A program made the translations under genes and the position numbers. The notes under the pieces were generated by a model. It was not told the origin of the DNA. It worked only from the letters and a program-made list of their open reading frames with translations, and searched no databases. From the NCBI GenBank assembly GCA_020747065.1, contig JAGMVK010000006.1:62001-126000 (forward strand): DNA of 64,000 nucleotides. The letters run 5' to 3'. The DNA is from Cadophora sp. MPI-SDFR-AT-0126 (Eukaryota; Ascomycota; Leotiomycetes; Helotiales; Ploettnerulaceae). Below are positions 23,761 through 37,120 of the stretch, piece after piece (positions within the stretch are counted from its first letter, which is position 1; each line of letters starts with the position of its first letter).

Positions 23761-26230
23761 TAAAGCAAGCGTTATAGTTTAATAGTAATTCAAGCTTATA
23801 ATATTAGAAAATAATAAGCTGTTTTAACTTAAGTATAATTATAAGACTTTATTATATAATAATTAATATCTTTTATTACTTATAATTAAACGTTTATATT
23901 ATTCAATTATTTAAAACTAAATTTAATTATAATAATATTATAATTTAAAAAAATTAATATTATATTTAAGCAATTTAAAGTATTCTTTATAATTTGTAAA
24001 GTTTTTGGAAATTTATAAATACTTTAAAAATTATATATTTTTATTCAGAATTACTTTTTATTTACATATACTTTAAGAATAAATATAATAAGTAAATAGT
24101 ATATATTCTTATATATTAACTTAATTATAAAATAAAGATTTATACTTCTAAAACTTAATATCTTCTAAGAGTACTAAGTGGATTTATTAAGAAAATATTA
24201 AGTTTTTTAAAATTCTTATAATATCTTTTATTAACCGTATAAAATATTATAAATAAATTATTATTTATAAATATTTAAAAGAGAAACGTAATAAATAAAT
24301 AAAAATAGATTTCCTTATCTTATTATTAACTACTCAATGAAAGTTTATAAAAAGCGCGTTATATTTATACTCTAAGAGTAAAAGCAAGGTTAAGTTTAAA
24401 AATAATTCGGACTTTATAAGTAAAAGTTTAAATTGAAAATTTAAAAAACACTTAAAATATATTAAGATTTTAAGTTATTAATTTTTTTTAAAATAATATA
24501 AGTATATAATTATCTATTAATAACAATATCTTGAAATATAATAATAAAAAAATTATTATCGTCTTCGCTTTATTTAATAATAAAAATTCTATTATTGCTT
24601 TTGCTTTTACTTTTTACCTTCGACTCTTGAAAATATTTAATAATAAGAATTTATTATTACCTTCGCTTTTACTTTTTACCGGCGACTTTTAAAAATATTT
24701 AATATTAATAAGTCTTAGTATATAATCTTATTAATATTAAGCGTGCTTATAATAATAAGCTAGAATAATTTAGTATATTAATATATTAAAATAACTGGCT
24801 TTTATTACGTAATAGCCTTAATTAATATCAAGAAATTTATTATATTTTAGCTAAATATAAATATTAATAAAAAGTTTATTATAAGAAAAGAGTATATATA
24901 TAGGAAATAAAATTAGTTATTAAAAATAAGTTTATACCCTTGATTAAGGCTTATAATATTAAGAAAAGAATTATTACATATATAAAAAAAGCAAAGTTAT
25001 ACAAAAATGCTTAGCGCTAAGGTTATATAATAAATATTAATAGTAATATAAATATAAGGTTTTATATAAACCTTTAAACTTAAGTAAGAATATAATATAT
25101 ATATTCTTTAAATAAAAAAATTATAATACGTTTCTTTTAAATATTATTAATTCTTATTTTATTATAATCGAGCTTAACAAACGCATTTTTTATACAAATA
25201 TTTATAATATACTACTATTTTAATCTTTATATATTAAGTTAATACGTTAAAAGAGTTAAGCTTAATAAGTTTATAATCTAAAAATATAAATATACTCTTA
25301 TATTATCTTACTAAAAATAATTATCTTAAGCATTTTTAAAAGCTTTATAGATTTCTTAAACTACTTCTTTTAGATTTTATATAATATATCTTATATTTCT
25401 TTTTTATTTCATCTTTAAATAAAGACTTTTATATAAATAATAATAAAGTATATAACCTTTAGCTTTTTAAATTTAATCAAAGTTATTAAAAACCCCGCCT
25501 TACTACGTTTAAGCTTATATTTAAAGCTAAGCTTACTTGCTTTATAAACAAAGTATATATAAAATAATATGTTTAAGTTAACTAAACTTTTTATTAGTTA
25601 TAATTTTATTAGTTTTAATTTTATTTCTTTAATTAATAATAAATATCCTTTATAAAACTTAAATATTAAGCTTAATTTGTTTTGTTTTATATAAAAGTAT
25701 ATTTAATATATGATATTAATTACTATAATAGCACGGATTTCCGTAAGCGAGCAGTACCGAGATCAGGTGATAATACTCTTTATTAACGCGAATATTAAAG
25801 TAAAAATCTCTTTCCTCGAAGGTAAATTATTCTCCTTATATCTTTGATATCGTTTAAGCTATTCTTAATTAAACTTAATTATATAACATATATATTACAT
25901 ACGTATTACGTATTAGCGCTATATAGTTTCATTTAATTAAATATTAAGTAAATATATAATGTAAAATGCTTATTTATAATCCCAAGCTTTATTAAGCTTT
26001 ATTAAGCTTTACCGAGGCTATTGCGTCTTTTCGTAACGTTATAAGCTAATCTTATTTAAGCATAGTAAATAAAGTAAAAACCACTACCTTTGCATTACCC
26101 CCCCTTTTAAAAAGAAATCGATTTTATAACGTAAAAATGATTAAAAAACAAAAGTAAAAGTGATTATTAAACATTATTATTAAAAGCAATTAAAACAACA
26201 AATATAATAATTCTATAGCGTAGTAATAAA
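23761..26230. other. Extremely AT-rich sequence
   Basis: The most AT-rich part of the window, dominated by TTATTA, AATATA and TAAAA words with isolated CG patches. No frame is readable. It lies between unrecognised relics and the 3' side of Gypsy relic 1, whose 3' LTR may be here in unrecognisable form. Such blocks are typical of the strongest RIP. Confidence 0.6.
24570..24694. repeat. Imperfect tandem duplication of about 62 bp
   Basis: The units at about 24570-24632 and 24633-24694 share tatttaataataa, then attattg/acct, then cttttactttttacc, then cgactcttgaaaa or its variant. A third, more decayed partial copy precedes them (24540-24569). Confidence 0.6.
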
Positions 26231-26399
26231 ATGAAGGAGTGTCACAACACTAATTTGGTAATGTAATTTATTATAACTAAATTAATAAGTCAATTATATT
26301 GACTTTATACTTGTTAGGAGCGTATTAATCGGAAGTTGAAATATTCTTAATAATATTTAATATTTAGCGAATTATAAGCTTATTTAGTGTTAAAGAATT

Positions 26400-29300
26400 A
26401 TAAGTGTTAGCTTCTAAGCTCCTGCGTAAGCGTGTTTTAATTAGCTCGTTCGTAGTCGTATCTCTTGCTCTTTTTCTTATAATACTTATAAAAAAGCGTT
26501 TAACACGCCTTTAGCGTTAAGGCTTAATATAACAACTAATTGATTAGCGTATAACTTCTACTTTAAAGGTAAAGCCTTAAAGAGCTCTGTCTCATTGTTT
26601 ACTTAGTTATAATTTAATATAATTATAAAAGAACTTTTTAAAAAGGCTTCGGAATTAACTAAATTAAGCGAATTAACTAATGTTAAATTAATATTAAACT
26701 CTTGAAGTTGTCGACTAATCTCGCTTATACACGAGGTTTAATATATTCTTCTTAGATTAGAGAACTATTCTTTCGTTTCTAAGGTGCTTATCCGCTTTTG
26801 GCTTATAAAAGTATAGTCTTCGACATCGGGTTAAGTTAATAAAGCGTCTTTTAATTAGCTAAGAGGCTTATCGTCTTTATTAACGTAATATTCGTATATA
26901 AGCCTTAGTAAGTTACTAAAGCTAATAACGTTATATTACTTGTTATTAAGTAAATAATCGTCTTAGTCTACTTTATATTATAAAGTATTATTTATAACTT
27001 TATAATTAAATATACGTAATACAATATACTCGTGATTATTGTTTTTTGTATTAGCTATAACATTAGTAACGTTTAATTAGTCGATAGGCCTTATAAGAGC
27101 CTTACGTAATTAAGAAGGGTTAATAATAAAGTAGGTTTTTGTAGACGAAGGCAAATCTAAAAGGTAAGTTAGCCCTTTTTAAGCTAATACCTTATAAGGT
27201 CTTTGCTTAATAAAATCGGGCTTTTTTAAGAGTCGTAACATAGTTAAATCTTTTATATATAATTATACGCAATCTTTTACCTTAAAATTAATAAGCCGTT
27301 AATATCGATTTATAGTTTATATTTAAAAAGCTTACGCTCTCTTAATATAAACTTTTATATACTTTATAATATTAATTATATATGTTATAAGCAATAAAGC
27401 TTTCTTACGTTATTAACGTATATATGGCATAATCGTTTTTAAAGTCGTATTAAAACTAAAAGCAGTTATAATATCGTTATTAACTAATTCGGCCTCGATT
27501 TTAGTAATCAGGTATAATTCGAATAACTTTATAAAAATAAAATTAAGTATAATCTTAAATCCAAACATATCCGGTAAGCTACTATTAGTAATTATATTAT
27601 ATAATAAGTTACTACTCTTTATAACTAGCTTACCTTTAGTTCTCGCGTTAATAAGATTCTTTAGTATAAGCGGCGTATTTTAAGTATTAAATATTAAAGG
27701 AATCGATTCTAAGTCGTCTTTTAAAGTCCTTATTAACACTTAACAATATTAAGCTTCTGTATTAAGATTAACATTTAATTTTTTGGACGTTAATAAGGTT
27801 TTAAACTTAGTAATAGTATATATATCGTTTGAAGTGATATTCTTAGTTATTTTCTTCGTAATTTAATTCTAATTAAAAGAAGTCTTTAGTTTATAACTAT
27901 TAAGTACTTTAAAAAGGCTAAGCCAGCCTAAGCTAGCGTACAGTAATATTAACTACGTATAGTTTAAAAGAGAAAGAAGATCGAACTAATTATCTTAGTA
28001 CTTATTAATAAAAGGTCTAAGCCTTTATTTTAAATATTAATTATAAATTTCCGTTTAACCATCGGTTTAAAAGTAATAAGTTATAAAATACTTTAATTTA
28101 ACGCTTAATATATTACAAAAGTATTACTAGTATTTAAAGGCAAATTAAGAGCTTTTATTGTTTATAATCGAATCGGTAGCGCCGTAATATTAATATATAT
28201 ATTTAATATATAAAGAAGCCATTTCTTAAGCGTTTATATCCTTTTTATAAGGAATCGATATTAATTACTTCGTTAAGCGGTCAATTACAACAAAAGTATA
28301 ATTATAACCTTTCTTATTAGTAAGTAATTGTGTAAAATTCATTATAATATCTTTCTAAGGCCTTTCCGAAATAAGTAAAAGCTATAATAAACCAAAAGGT
28401 TTATCCGTTAATTTCTTAGTTCTTTAGCAATTATAACAAACGGTTAGATAAGCATTAATATTATTAAGTATATTAAGCCAATAATATCGACTCTTTAAAA
28501 GTTAATACGTTTTATTACGATTAAGGTAAGCTATTAATATTTAATTATAAAACTCTTTTATAAGATCTCGGCGTAAAGAAAGCGTATTAAAGACTAATAG
28601 CCGGCTTTTATATAATAAAAGTCTGTTTATTAACTCGTAATAACCTTCTTTACGGCTAGCGGCTTTTCGTGAAGCTTTAAAAGACTCTTTTGTTTTATTA
28701 CTTTATAATAAACGGTCTATTAAAAGAAGGTTTTTGTCGCTAATATTATTTAACTCGTATATTAATAAATCCGTTTTTACAGCCATATAGATTTAATTAG
28801 TTTATAATAGTGATTGAAGGCGATATTTGGCTTTCTCGGCGTTTTAATTCTTTATATTTTCTTCTTCTTTTATAGGAATATCGCCTTTAACGTTGTCGGC
28901 TCTTTTTCGATACATTATTACAAAGTAATAATCGGCTAAAGCTTCGGCCTAGCGTGCTTAACGATTAGTTAGAGCCTTTATAATCATAAAGTACTCTAAA
29001 GCTTTATAATTTATATAAATCCTTATACGCTTATAAGTTCTTTTTAAGTTAAAACGCTAATTCTTTAAAGAACATACTATTATAAGTATCTTTTTATTAT
29101 ATATTTCACAATTACACTTCGCCGGGGCCATAATGTTAAAAAAGTAAGCTACGAGGTAATATTCGTCGTCTAAGTGTTTTTAAAATAAAATCCCGGCTAT
29201 TACATCATCGCTAACGTTAGTTTCGATTATAATTTCTAATTTAAGGTTGTAATAGTATAGAATTAAAGCTTTAATAAAGTTACTTTTAATAATATTAAAA

Positions 29301-32300
29301 GCTTTTTTATAACTCTTATTAAAATCGAAATTAACTCTTTTATATATAAGGTTTATTAAAGGTTTAAAAAGCTTTCTAAACTCTTTAATAAAAGTTATAA
29401 AAGCCTAAAACGATTCTATTCTCTATACCATTGTAAATTATTTTTAATTATAAATAACTGATATTTTGTCTTAATTTACTTTAATATTATCAGTTATAAT
29501 AATAAATCCGAGGTATTTTATATATATAACCAAGAATTCGTTCTTTTTTATATCGACTTATAAATTAGCATTTAATAATTAGCATATAACCTTCGTAATG
29601 TAGCTGTAATACTCTTTTATATTTTCGAATTTATTATAATATTATTTAAATACGTAATATAAAAAACGATTAAATAATTTACTAAAACGTTATTTATATA
29701 CCTTTAGAAATAACCGGGCCGTTTATTAATCCGAAAAGTAAAACTTTACACTTATACGCTTCGTAACACGTTCTAAAAGTAGTGAGTTCTTTATTATTAA
29801 GGTCCATTTTAATATAATAAAAAGCTTAACAAATATTAACCTTTATAAAGACCTTTGCCTTTTCAATTCGGGTTAACGTCTCATTTATTAATAAAATTAA
29901 ATAGCGGTCTTTTCGTGTAATATCATTAAGCTTTTTAAAGTTAATATAAAAGCATAAGCCACTATTAACCTTTTTAATAAATAATACTAACAAAGCGTAT
30001 AAAGTTTCCGAAGATTTAATAAAACCCTTATTAAGGTTATTATTAATATATTCTTTTATTAATAAAAGCTCTTCTTATAATATATTATATGATAGGCTAT
30101 ATTTTAAGTCATAAGGTTAATCGAGAACGATTCGGTGATCGTAACTTTAGTACGAAGGTAATTTATTAAACTCTTCTTTATTAAAAGCTTTCGAATAAAG
30201 TAATAAGTACTCGGGTATTTTAGCTTTAATTTCTTTTATATCTTCGGGAGCTAATTCGGCAATTACATGATTAATTTCGTATAAGCTAATAGTAAATACT
30301 TCTAATTCGCTCTTCTTTTTATTTCTATTTATTAATAAATTAAAAGATTTAAACGAAATAACGTAAATATCTATAAAAGAGCTAGCAGGAATCGCTGAAT
30401 TGGCTTTAGGGTAAGCGAAGTATAATATAAATTAAACTAATTACTTATATTAAAGTTAAATTTAAAGGTTCTTAATAACTCTCTTTTTATAATAGCGATA
30501 TTTTAGCGATAATCGGCTTTATAAGTCGTATTAATTTGTAATTTCGGCTGAATATTTTTCTATTCTTTAGTAAGAGTATTAATATTAATAATATTAATAT
30601 TAAACTCTTCTTAACGCAACATAGCTTGATCGCGTTTAAAAGCCTGCTTTTGGTGACGTCGATTAAGTCGTTTTTTAACTAGTGTGGGAGGGACGAACCC
30701 TAATCCATATAATAAGAGGGTAGTATGCAGCGAGCCACTACAGGTTTCCCTAGCTTTGTAAAATAACAGAATAATTAAATCTAAAGATATTATATATTTA
30801 AAAAGTACGAATTAGTAAAGAAAGGGAGGAGAAAGAGTTCTATTAATAGAATATATATAGTGTTACGTCCTTAACGTTCTGTAATCAAGTGTTAGCTCTT
30901 TATATATACGAAGGACCGGCGTAGTTATATAATAAAAGAAATTAAGGGCTATCCCTACTACACTAGTTGGTTGTTTTTTTTTTGAGAATAACTTCTTTGC
31001 AATATAGTTTAAAACTCTCCGGGAGCTTTTTAAGCTATATTAATAACTTACTAACTACATTAAGTAATACTTTAAAATATTCTAACTAAATGCGGCTTAG
31101 TCTAAGGTCATGATTTCTTAATTTTAATAAGAAAAAAGCTATATTAATTATTTTACGCGTATCTATTATAAAAGAAAGGGATAAATAAGTCGTAATTTAA
31201 TTATTAGTTTTTTTATCGTAATCTTTAATCGTAATAGGCTATAATAATCGTTAAGGTATAATACTAAGAAAATTTCGTAATTTCTTAACGAATAGCTTAT
31301 TTAAAAAAGCGAAGCTATCAGCGCTTATATTAATTAAAAAGCGTAATTAGATCGAAATCCCGTGTTTTATAAAGCGACAAAAGTAAGTAAAGTATAGTCC
31401 GCTTATAAAGCGAGATAAATCCAAGTTAGTTAGATTTATAACTCCGTTATATTTGCCTAAAAAAAGGACTTAATTTAGACGTCTTCTTTTAAATCGCCGT
31501 CTTTTAATTAGTCGATTTCTTTGTCTTCTTCTTCTTAATTTAGCTCCTTTAAGTCTCTAGTCTTTAGTTCCGGGCAATTTAAAGCTATATAACCTTTCTT
31601 ATTATAACGATAATAAGTAATATTATTTATATTAGGCCTAACGTCGCTTCTTGATTTAGTTTTCTTATAATAATCAATCTTTAAAGTAATTATATACTTA
31701 AGAAATTAATTCTTAAAAGCTTTAAAAGAGTTATTACTATTATTATTAATAGAATTATTTTCTTTTCGCTTTTGTATAACTACTAGCCTCGTTTTCTTAT
31801 GTAATAAAAAGTTATAAGGCAAAACTCGTTAAATCCGTTAATTAAATTAACTGTAAGCTTTATTATATTTTGTAAACTATTATATAACTTAAGCCGCAAG
31901 TGATCTTTAAGTCGATTTCTAAGTTTTTTAGCTTTATTAGCCAATTTCAAGAAACGAGCTTTGAATTAAACAAAATCGTCGCTTAGTAATATATAAAGTT
32001 CGTCGTATTTAGACTCGTACGTTAATATTTGCTTTTTAATAAAAGATTTACGTAAATCTAATATAAGCTTTAAATAATGGTTATAAAGATCTCTATTATA
32101 AAGGTCGTGCTTAATAAAGAGCGTTTCTTAAGCTATTTTATTAGTTATAAAATATATATATATAATCTTAACAAATTCGTTGTTAAAATAGTCTTAATTA
32201 ACTCTTAATTTAAAGATTATTTATAACTCTTATCGTTTAAAAGTAAAATTAACTCCGTTTATAAGTTAGGGCAGATTATCGATTTTTTCGGTCCTCTTAC

Positions 32301-32772
32301 GCTTATCGTTAGAGCTTAGAAATCGGTCCGGAGCCGCTAAAGTAATAGCTTTGCTTATTATAGTAAAAATAAGACTATTTAAGACGTTTAAAACTACGTG
32401 ATTAATAAAGCGTTATTCCGTTATATACTCTCGGTAACCCTTATTATAAGTAGCTTATAAAGCGAGCACTAGCGTCGGGGTCTTTAATTAGACAATTTAG
32501 CGGTATAAAAGTTAGCCGTGTAATAGGCGTATTTTAGCGTTTTTAACCTTTACTTTATACTTGTTCCGTAATATTCATATTTAGCGTAGTTTCTATATTA
32601 CGTCTTTTCATAAGTCTTTTTAAATTAGAGCGAGAGCTAGCTGGCTTATTAATTTATTAACGTAATAGTTAATTTTCCTCCGATTACTCCTTGATTAAGC
32701 TTTGTAGCTTTAATAACTAATCTTTAATTATTTAATTAATTACTTCGGGAGGTATGGGTCCTTTTTTTTTGC
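26400..32772 (-). pseudogene. Ty3/Gypsy relic 1, gag-pol, RIP-inactivated
   Basis: Minus-strand order is gag, RT, integrase, as in Ty3/Gypsy. Gag probably starts at the ATG at about 32772. Its zinc knuckle (31571-31620) reads YYRYNKKGYIALNCP, a CX2CX4HX4C finger in which two Cys and the His are now Tyr. RT (about 29980-29700) reads DITRKDRYLILLINETLTRI, then TFRTCYEAYKCKVLLFGL. The integrase (about 28440-28200) reads FVVIDRLTK after a PF-G-LL and D-I-M-F segment. In-frame TAA/TAG codons are everywhere, so no product is possible. Flanking LTRs are not recognisable: the 5' side abuts a Tc1-type relic at about 32.8 kb, and the 3' side fades into the AT-rich block. A solo LTR is inserted at 30683-30962. 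Confidence 0.85.
30683..30962. mobile_element. Solo LTR, 280 bp, with CTAG target duplication
   Basis: Starts TGTGGGAGGG and ends CCCTACTACA (TG...CA, TGT/ACA inverted ends). It is flanked by CTAG at 30679-30682 and 30963-30966. It interrupts Gypsy relic 1 between gag and RT sequence and is less RIP-affected than that relic, so it came later. No internal sequence of its parent element remains, and no matching LTR occurs elsewhere in the window. Confidence 0.8.
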
Positions 32773-32829
32773 ATTTAATTAGCTCGCCTCCTCCTTGATT
32801 AACCGGCTCAAATTACAGGCTTCACTTGA

Positions 32830-33400
32830 CTTTCATAGTAAGCCTAGGCCCGGTAGCAGCAAAACGATAAACCTCCGACAAGAAAGAGCTTTAGTACGCT
32901 ACGTAGTAGCTAATCTAAGGGTCCCTCTTTAAGCTTTAGCCTCCCTGTTTAAATCTGGCAAGAAACTTAGTATAAACACGGTCCGAAAGGTCTTGAGAGA
33001 GCATAGGAAGGCAAAGCGAGTTCCACGAAAGAAGCCTTAGCTCCGCGGAGAGAATAGGAAGCGGCAGTTGACATAGATAAGGGTTAAGAGAAGAAGAAGA
33101 GAAATTGGAATACAGTGTACTAGTTAGACGAAACCACTTTTTACGTAGGAGAAAATAACAACGTCTTTTATGTTACACGCGGCGCGAATAAGGAGTTCTT
33201 AGAGAAGAATTTAACGCCTACTTTTAAGAGTAGGAGGTTAAGATTGGAGTGTGGACGTGCTGTTGTGGAGACGAAATAGGACCGCTTGTTTTGATTCCAA
33301 AGGGAGGGATAATGACAGCTCTACGGTATATTAAAGTGGTTATGCAACGGACTATTTTTACAGCAATACAGCGCTAATTAAGTTCACTCCTTCCAGAAGC
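32830..33400 (+). pseudogene. Tc1/mariner-type transposase relic
   Basis: DNA-transposon transposase of the DDE superfamily. Visible parts in order: a helix-turn-helix linker (from 32981) reading VRKVLREHRKAKRVPRKKP; then LDETTFYVGENNNVFYV, where the Asp at 33127 fits the first catalytic acid of the (W/L)xDE motif; then KEFLEKNLTPTFKS; then, one frame over, GVWTCCCGDEIGPLVLIP. At least one indel near 33245 and several TAG/TAA codons inactivate it. Further C-terminal acids are not clear. It lies next to the 5' side of Gypsy relic 1, and its composition is nearly normal, so it suffered less RIP. Confidence 0.65.
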
Positions 33401-33689
33401 GAAGGTATGCTACTAGTACGTTGCATAATATAGGAATGGAGTCATTTTAAAGGTCACGTTTTAGGACTTTATAGAAGCAGACAAATCGATCAAAAGGAAA
33501 TTAAGGCTGGTACAAGTTAAGCGCCTTGTTAAAAATGCTAGTGACAGTTATAACGTTCTTCCCGGGCTAGTATATAATCCGTTAAGCCTTTAAAGGCTAT
33601 TACCCTCATGTTTCCGATCATTGCAAATGATCACCACCATTTAATACTATTCTCCATCCTTCTTTCCGAAAGGGAAGGCAGCTACAATC

Positions 33690-34830
33690 AGCTACTCGAC
33701 ACGACGAGGACTGTGAAACTTTTATTATTTTGCAAAGTATATCCGAGGACAACTCGGAATGGCTCCCCAGCTGGCTCGATTCGGTGATCGTGATATCGTG
33801 AAAGCCAATAGAACGAAGGGATCTCTTATTCGCTTCCAGGAAGTCCTACAGAGCATTATGTTTTACTATCATATAGCATATATTAAGCTGATAAATATCC
33901 AGTGCGCAACGGGATAGTAGTTCCAGAGGAGAACTCGAATAACTCAGGCGTAGGACCCGAACAGACTACAGCAGCTTTCTGAGAGACTCTGACAAGGTGC
34001 TCAGGTCGAGAACCTCCCATACATGATAATACGGAAGGTCGAACTCCGATAAACTAATGGTATTGATCGCAGCGCCTCTATTTCTGGAACTCTGGATAGT
34101 ATTAGATACGACTCGCAAATGGTATTTATAGGAATCTTCTGCTGTAGTCATGCCTGCGGTGAAGGGTGACGGCGACAAGTTGTCTTCTATCGCCTCGCAG
34201 GAGGACAAGCCCACCTCCGTCAGTCGAGGAAGTGCTCCAAAGGTTAAGCATAGAACCGAGAGGTCAACGCCATTGTCGATGATACTACGCTACTCCTTAT
34301 ATATATCGTGCAAGGTTTCGTAAATAATTATATATAAAAGATATTTATCCGCTTCACTACCTGTATCACATATCTCTTTCGTTATTTCCACGTAGTTATC
34401 GGGAGTCAAAAGTTGGGACTGGAAGCAGCTGAAATCCAGTATTTCTGCGCGAGATAAGAGTCGCGTTAGCGAAATTCAGCAGATTATCTAACAGGGAGGC
34501 GATAATATTACTAGGCTTACTAGGCTTTAATAGTTCTGGGATTACATATGTAAAAGAGATAATGTGGTAACGAGTATCTGACTTTATGAGGCTTTTGAGT
34601 CCGTTGAACCCGTCGGTCGAGAACAGAATCTCGACAGAGTGAAAAATACATGGTATACATGCTTCCTTTACACTTTTACTAATACGAGATAGATCTTTGA
34701 CATCCTAGAGTGGGAGAAGGTTAATAATGATACGAGAAATCTCTGATGGCAGAGTTTCGAAGCGACTGCTTTTCGAAGGGTTAATAGTCAATTTGATTTT
34801 AGGGTCTGAATTAGTGTATCTAGATCAGGA
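33690..34830 (-). pseudogene. F-box protein relic
   Basis: F-box proteins recruit substrates to SCF ubiquitin ligases through an N-terminal F-box that binds Skp1. The minus strand gives an N-terminal F-box (about 34770-34600): LPSEISRIIINLLPL, then DVKDLSRISKSVKEACIP and FHSVEILFS. A leucine-rich body follows: LCLTFGALPRLTEVGLSSCE, then FDLPYYHVWEVLDLSTLSES (open from 34214 to 33966), then FLEANKRSLRSIGFHDITIT near 33840. Stops are few and compatible with mutated Gln or Arg codons (for example TAG after the HDIYKE segment). Host-gene origin is likely because such F-box/LRR families are numerous in filamentous fungi. At the 3' side it meets the Tc1-type relic. Confidence 0.7.
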
Positions 34831-36162
34831 TAAGGGATAATGGACGAGGTTGCATTGATTAGAAAACGAAGCTACAGGGAGGTTTATATCAGGATAGTCT
34901 CTCCTTACTCTTAGCTCTCTTACTAGTGCTGCTCGACCCTGGGATGATCTCTAGGCTGCCGAGGATTTTCTGATACAGTGACACGGTCTACTTCAACCGA
35001 AGGGAGCCCACTGCATCGTTAACCCGACTGTAGCGCCTTGCTTAATGTGTCGTTTCTCCAGTCTGGAGCACGTAATGCTTATCACCTTAATATCCAGAAA
35101 ACACTCGGGCTCGATCACCGCCGAAGATACCAGAGAACTGACGTTCCTCCAGCACCGTATGTGTTGCAGCACGGTTAAAACGATAGATGACCACGAGTAG
35201 GCTATTAGATCATCACCCTCTTGTTATTAATAGTTACGACCTTGGCAATCCCTATACCCCTACTTGGGGCGTAAGACCTACCTAAGAGGTGCATAGCCAT
35301 CTAGCTGTTGATAGCTTCACTCCCAGATGATCACGGTCGTCTGGGGTTGTAGATTCAAATATGTTTCCGAGTTTCCGAGTAAAAATATTCGGCTGTACTT
35401 ATCCGCTGGGTTGGTTTTCATCGCTTCTCTATCTCTACGTACTGTACGTGCCTAGCGTTGACGTCGTAGCGTACCACTTACTAAGCGAATCTCAAATATA
35501 ATCCCTGTAAACCACGTAATACCACCACACCCGTCCTGCTGTCCTCCAAGAATGTGATATGATGTGATAGCACAGCATACTACTACAAGCGCACCTCTCC
35601 TATCCCCTCGCTAATCCACGCCTAGGCCTTAGCTCATCTCGCAAGAAAAGACAGAGGAGGAAAGCCGAGTGCGTGAGTAAGACTTCCAAGCGTCGCTCGG
35701 CGATACTTGGTACTATTACTTATGGCGGTTCGATGCGATAGAGAATACGTTTAAAACGGCGAGGGATTTACCTACGGATAAGAAGTCGCGTTTTTCTTGG
35801 GGTTTAGGTTCGGGATTTAGATACGGTAGTTAAGTTGAGTTGTATTAATACGAATACTATACAGACTGGTATCTGAGGTACCTAGGTACCAATGGCTCGT
35901 GCTTACTGATACTATACTGAGTCCAGGGGGAGGTGACTAGGTAGAAGTACCTACTGTATATTCGATGAGGTTGACTTAAGTTATGGATAGAACTTAGGTA
36001 GCTGGTAGGTATAAGTGGAGAATCACCAGATTCTAACTGAACGCGTTCCTGGAATTATAAGTTCTATTAAAGTATTGTGAAGGAGTGGAGTTTAGTGTGT
36101 TTCCTTTTGGTCTTTAGAGGTGTATGGGTAGGGGGTTTGGCCTGGAGCCTAGCAAGCTTCAA
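34831..36162. other. Intergenic relic sequence, nothing assigned
   Basis: Composition is near normal, but no frame makes a recognisable protein. The minus strand at about 35700-35300 has a readable but unassigned stretch. At 36075 tgtgaaggagtggag resembles the first bases of the solo LTR at 45659, but the likeness stops after about 15 bases. Confidence 0.35.
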
Positions 36163-37082
36163 CTAGGGGTATGGAGAAGTGCGGGAGGAGGGGTAGGCTG
36201 GCCAGGGACCTAGAGCATAGCGATGGCGACGATAAGGTAGGGCGAGCAGCCTCTCAATCTTAATCTTAACGTCTTCTGTCTTTACAAAACCTTAAGACTA
36301 TAAGTAGGCTTTTGTTACATGCTTTTCTACGGTATCATAGTCCTGTTATTCTTTAATGAAGTATTTGGACTTAGTACCTGTTTTCAGTATATTACTTAGC
36401 GAGACTACACCAGTCCTCACCCGGTCAGGTACTTTACTTTCTGCAATATGTATAAGATGTCCAGTAATTAAGGGATCTAAGTATAGTAATCTCATCTCTC
36501 ATTTACCACGCTTCTTAACCTTAATTTCGCCAACACCAATTATACCGCCCTTCGCAAGTATCCTTAACTCTTCTTCCTTCGCATCTATCCCTTCCCTCTC
36601 GATATCCTCCACTTCTCTCTAATTCCACTGTTATCCCATCACATGGCCGCTAAACCCCTTCACATAATCCTTACCCTTCTCCACGTAAACCTTCAGAAAC
36701 TTAACCGCATCAGCCTTAAAATGCAGATTGAATTCAATTGTCCTATTTATATCCTGCTCTACTCTCTAAGACTCCCGCGTCTCATCACTGAAATTCGTAA
36801 AATCAATCAAGATATTACCTAAATAGTAGTTCCGAGCCGCTAGTTCGTGCTCGCCTTCATAAATAGGGAGGGAGAAATTGCTCTGGTTACGTAAGTTCAT
36901 CGAAACGGCTATAGTCTTCCTAGTCGGTGTAACAGTCCATCGATGCAGGATGCGGTGGAATAAGCCGTTCTTCGTTTCGATACCGAAGCTAAGACTAGTC
37001 GCGTCCATAGGTAACCCTGTATAGGCGTCATCTGGAGTCAGCTAAAAGGCAAGCATAGAAGCTCCGCAGACTATAGCTTATT

Positions 37083-37120
37083 CTGGTGGGCAGTTATTTA
37101 GGGTTTAATGGCTTTTTTAC
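37083..37120 (-). other. Possible short intron in the Hsp70-like relic, 38 nt
   Basis: Minus-strand GTAAAA at 37120 to CCACCAG ending at 37083 would join TLEVYFP to E-stop-AIVCGASM and repair a frame change. Thirty-eight nucleotides is short for a fungal intron, so a plain frameshift is an alternative. Confidence 0.4.

Noticed and set aside
36075..36260. Another copy of the solo LTR found at 45659
   Set aside because: Only about the first 15 bases (tgtgaaggagtgg) are alike. The rest does not align by eye, and no target duplication is seen.
36356..36622. 88-codon plus-strand ORF
   Set aside because: Antisense to the C-terminal extension of the Hsp70-like relic.
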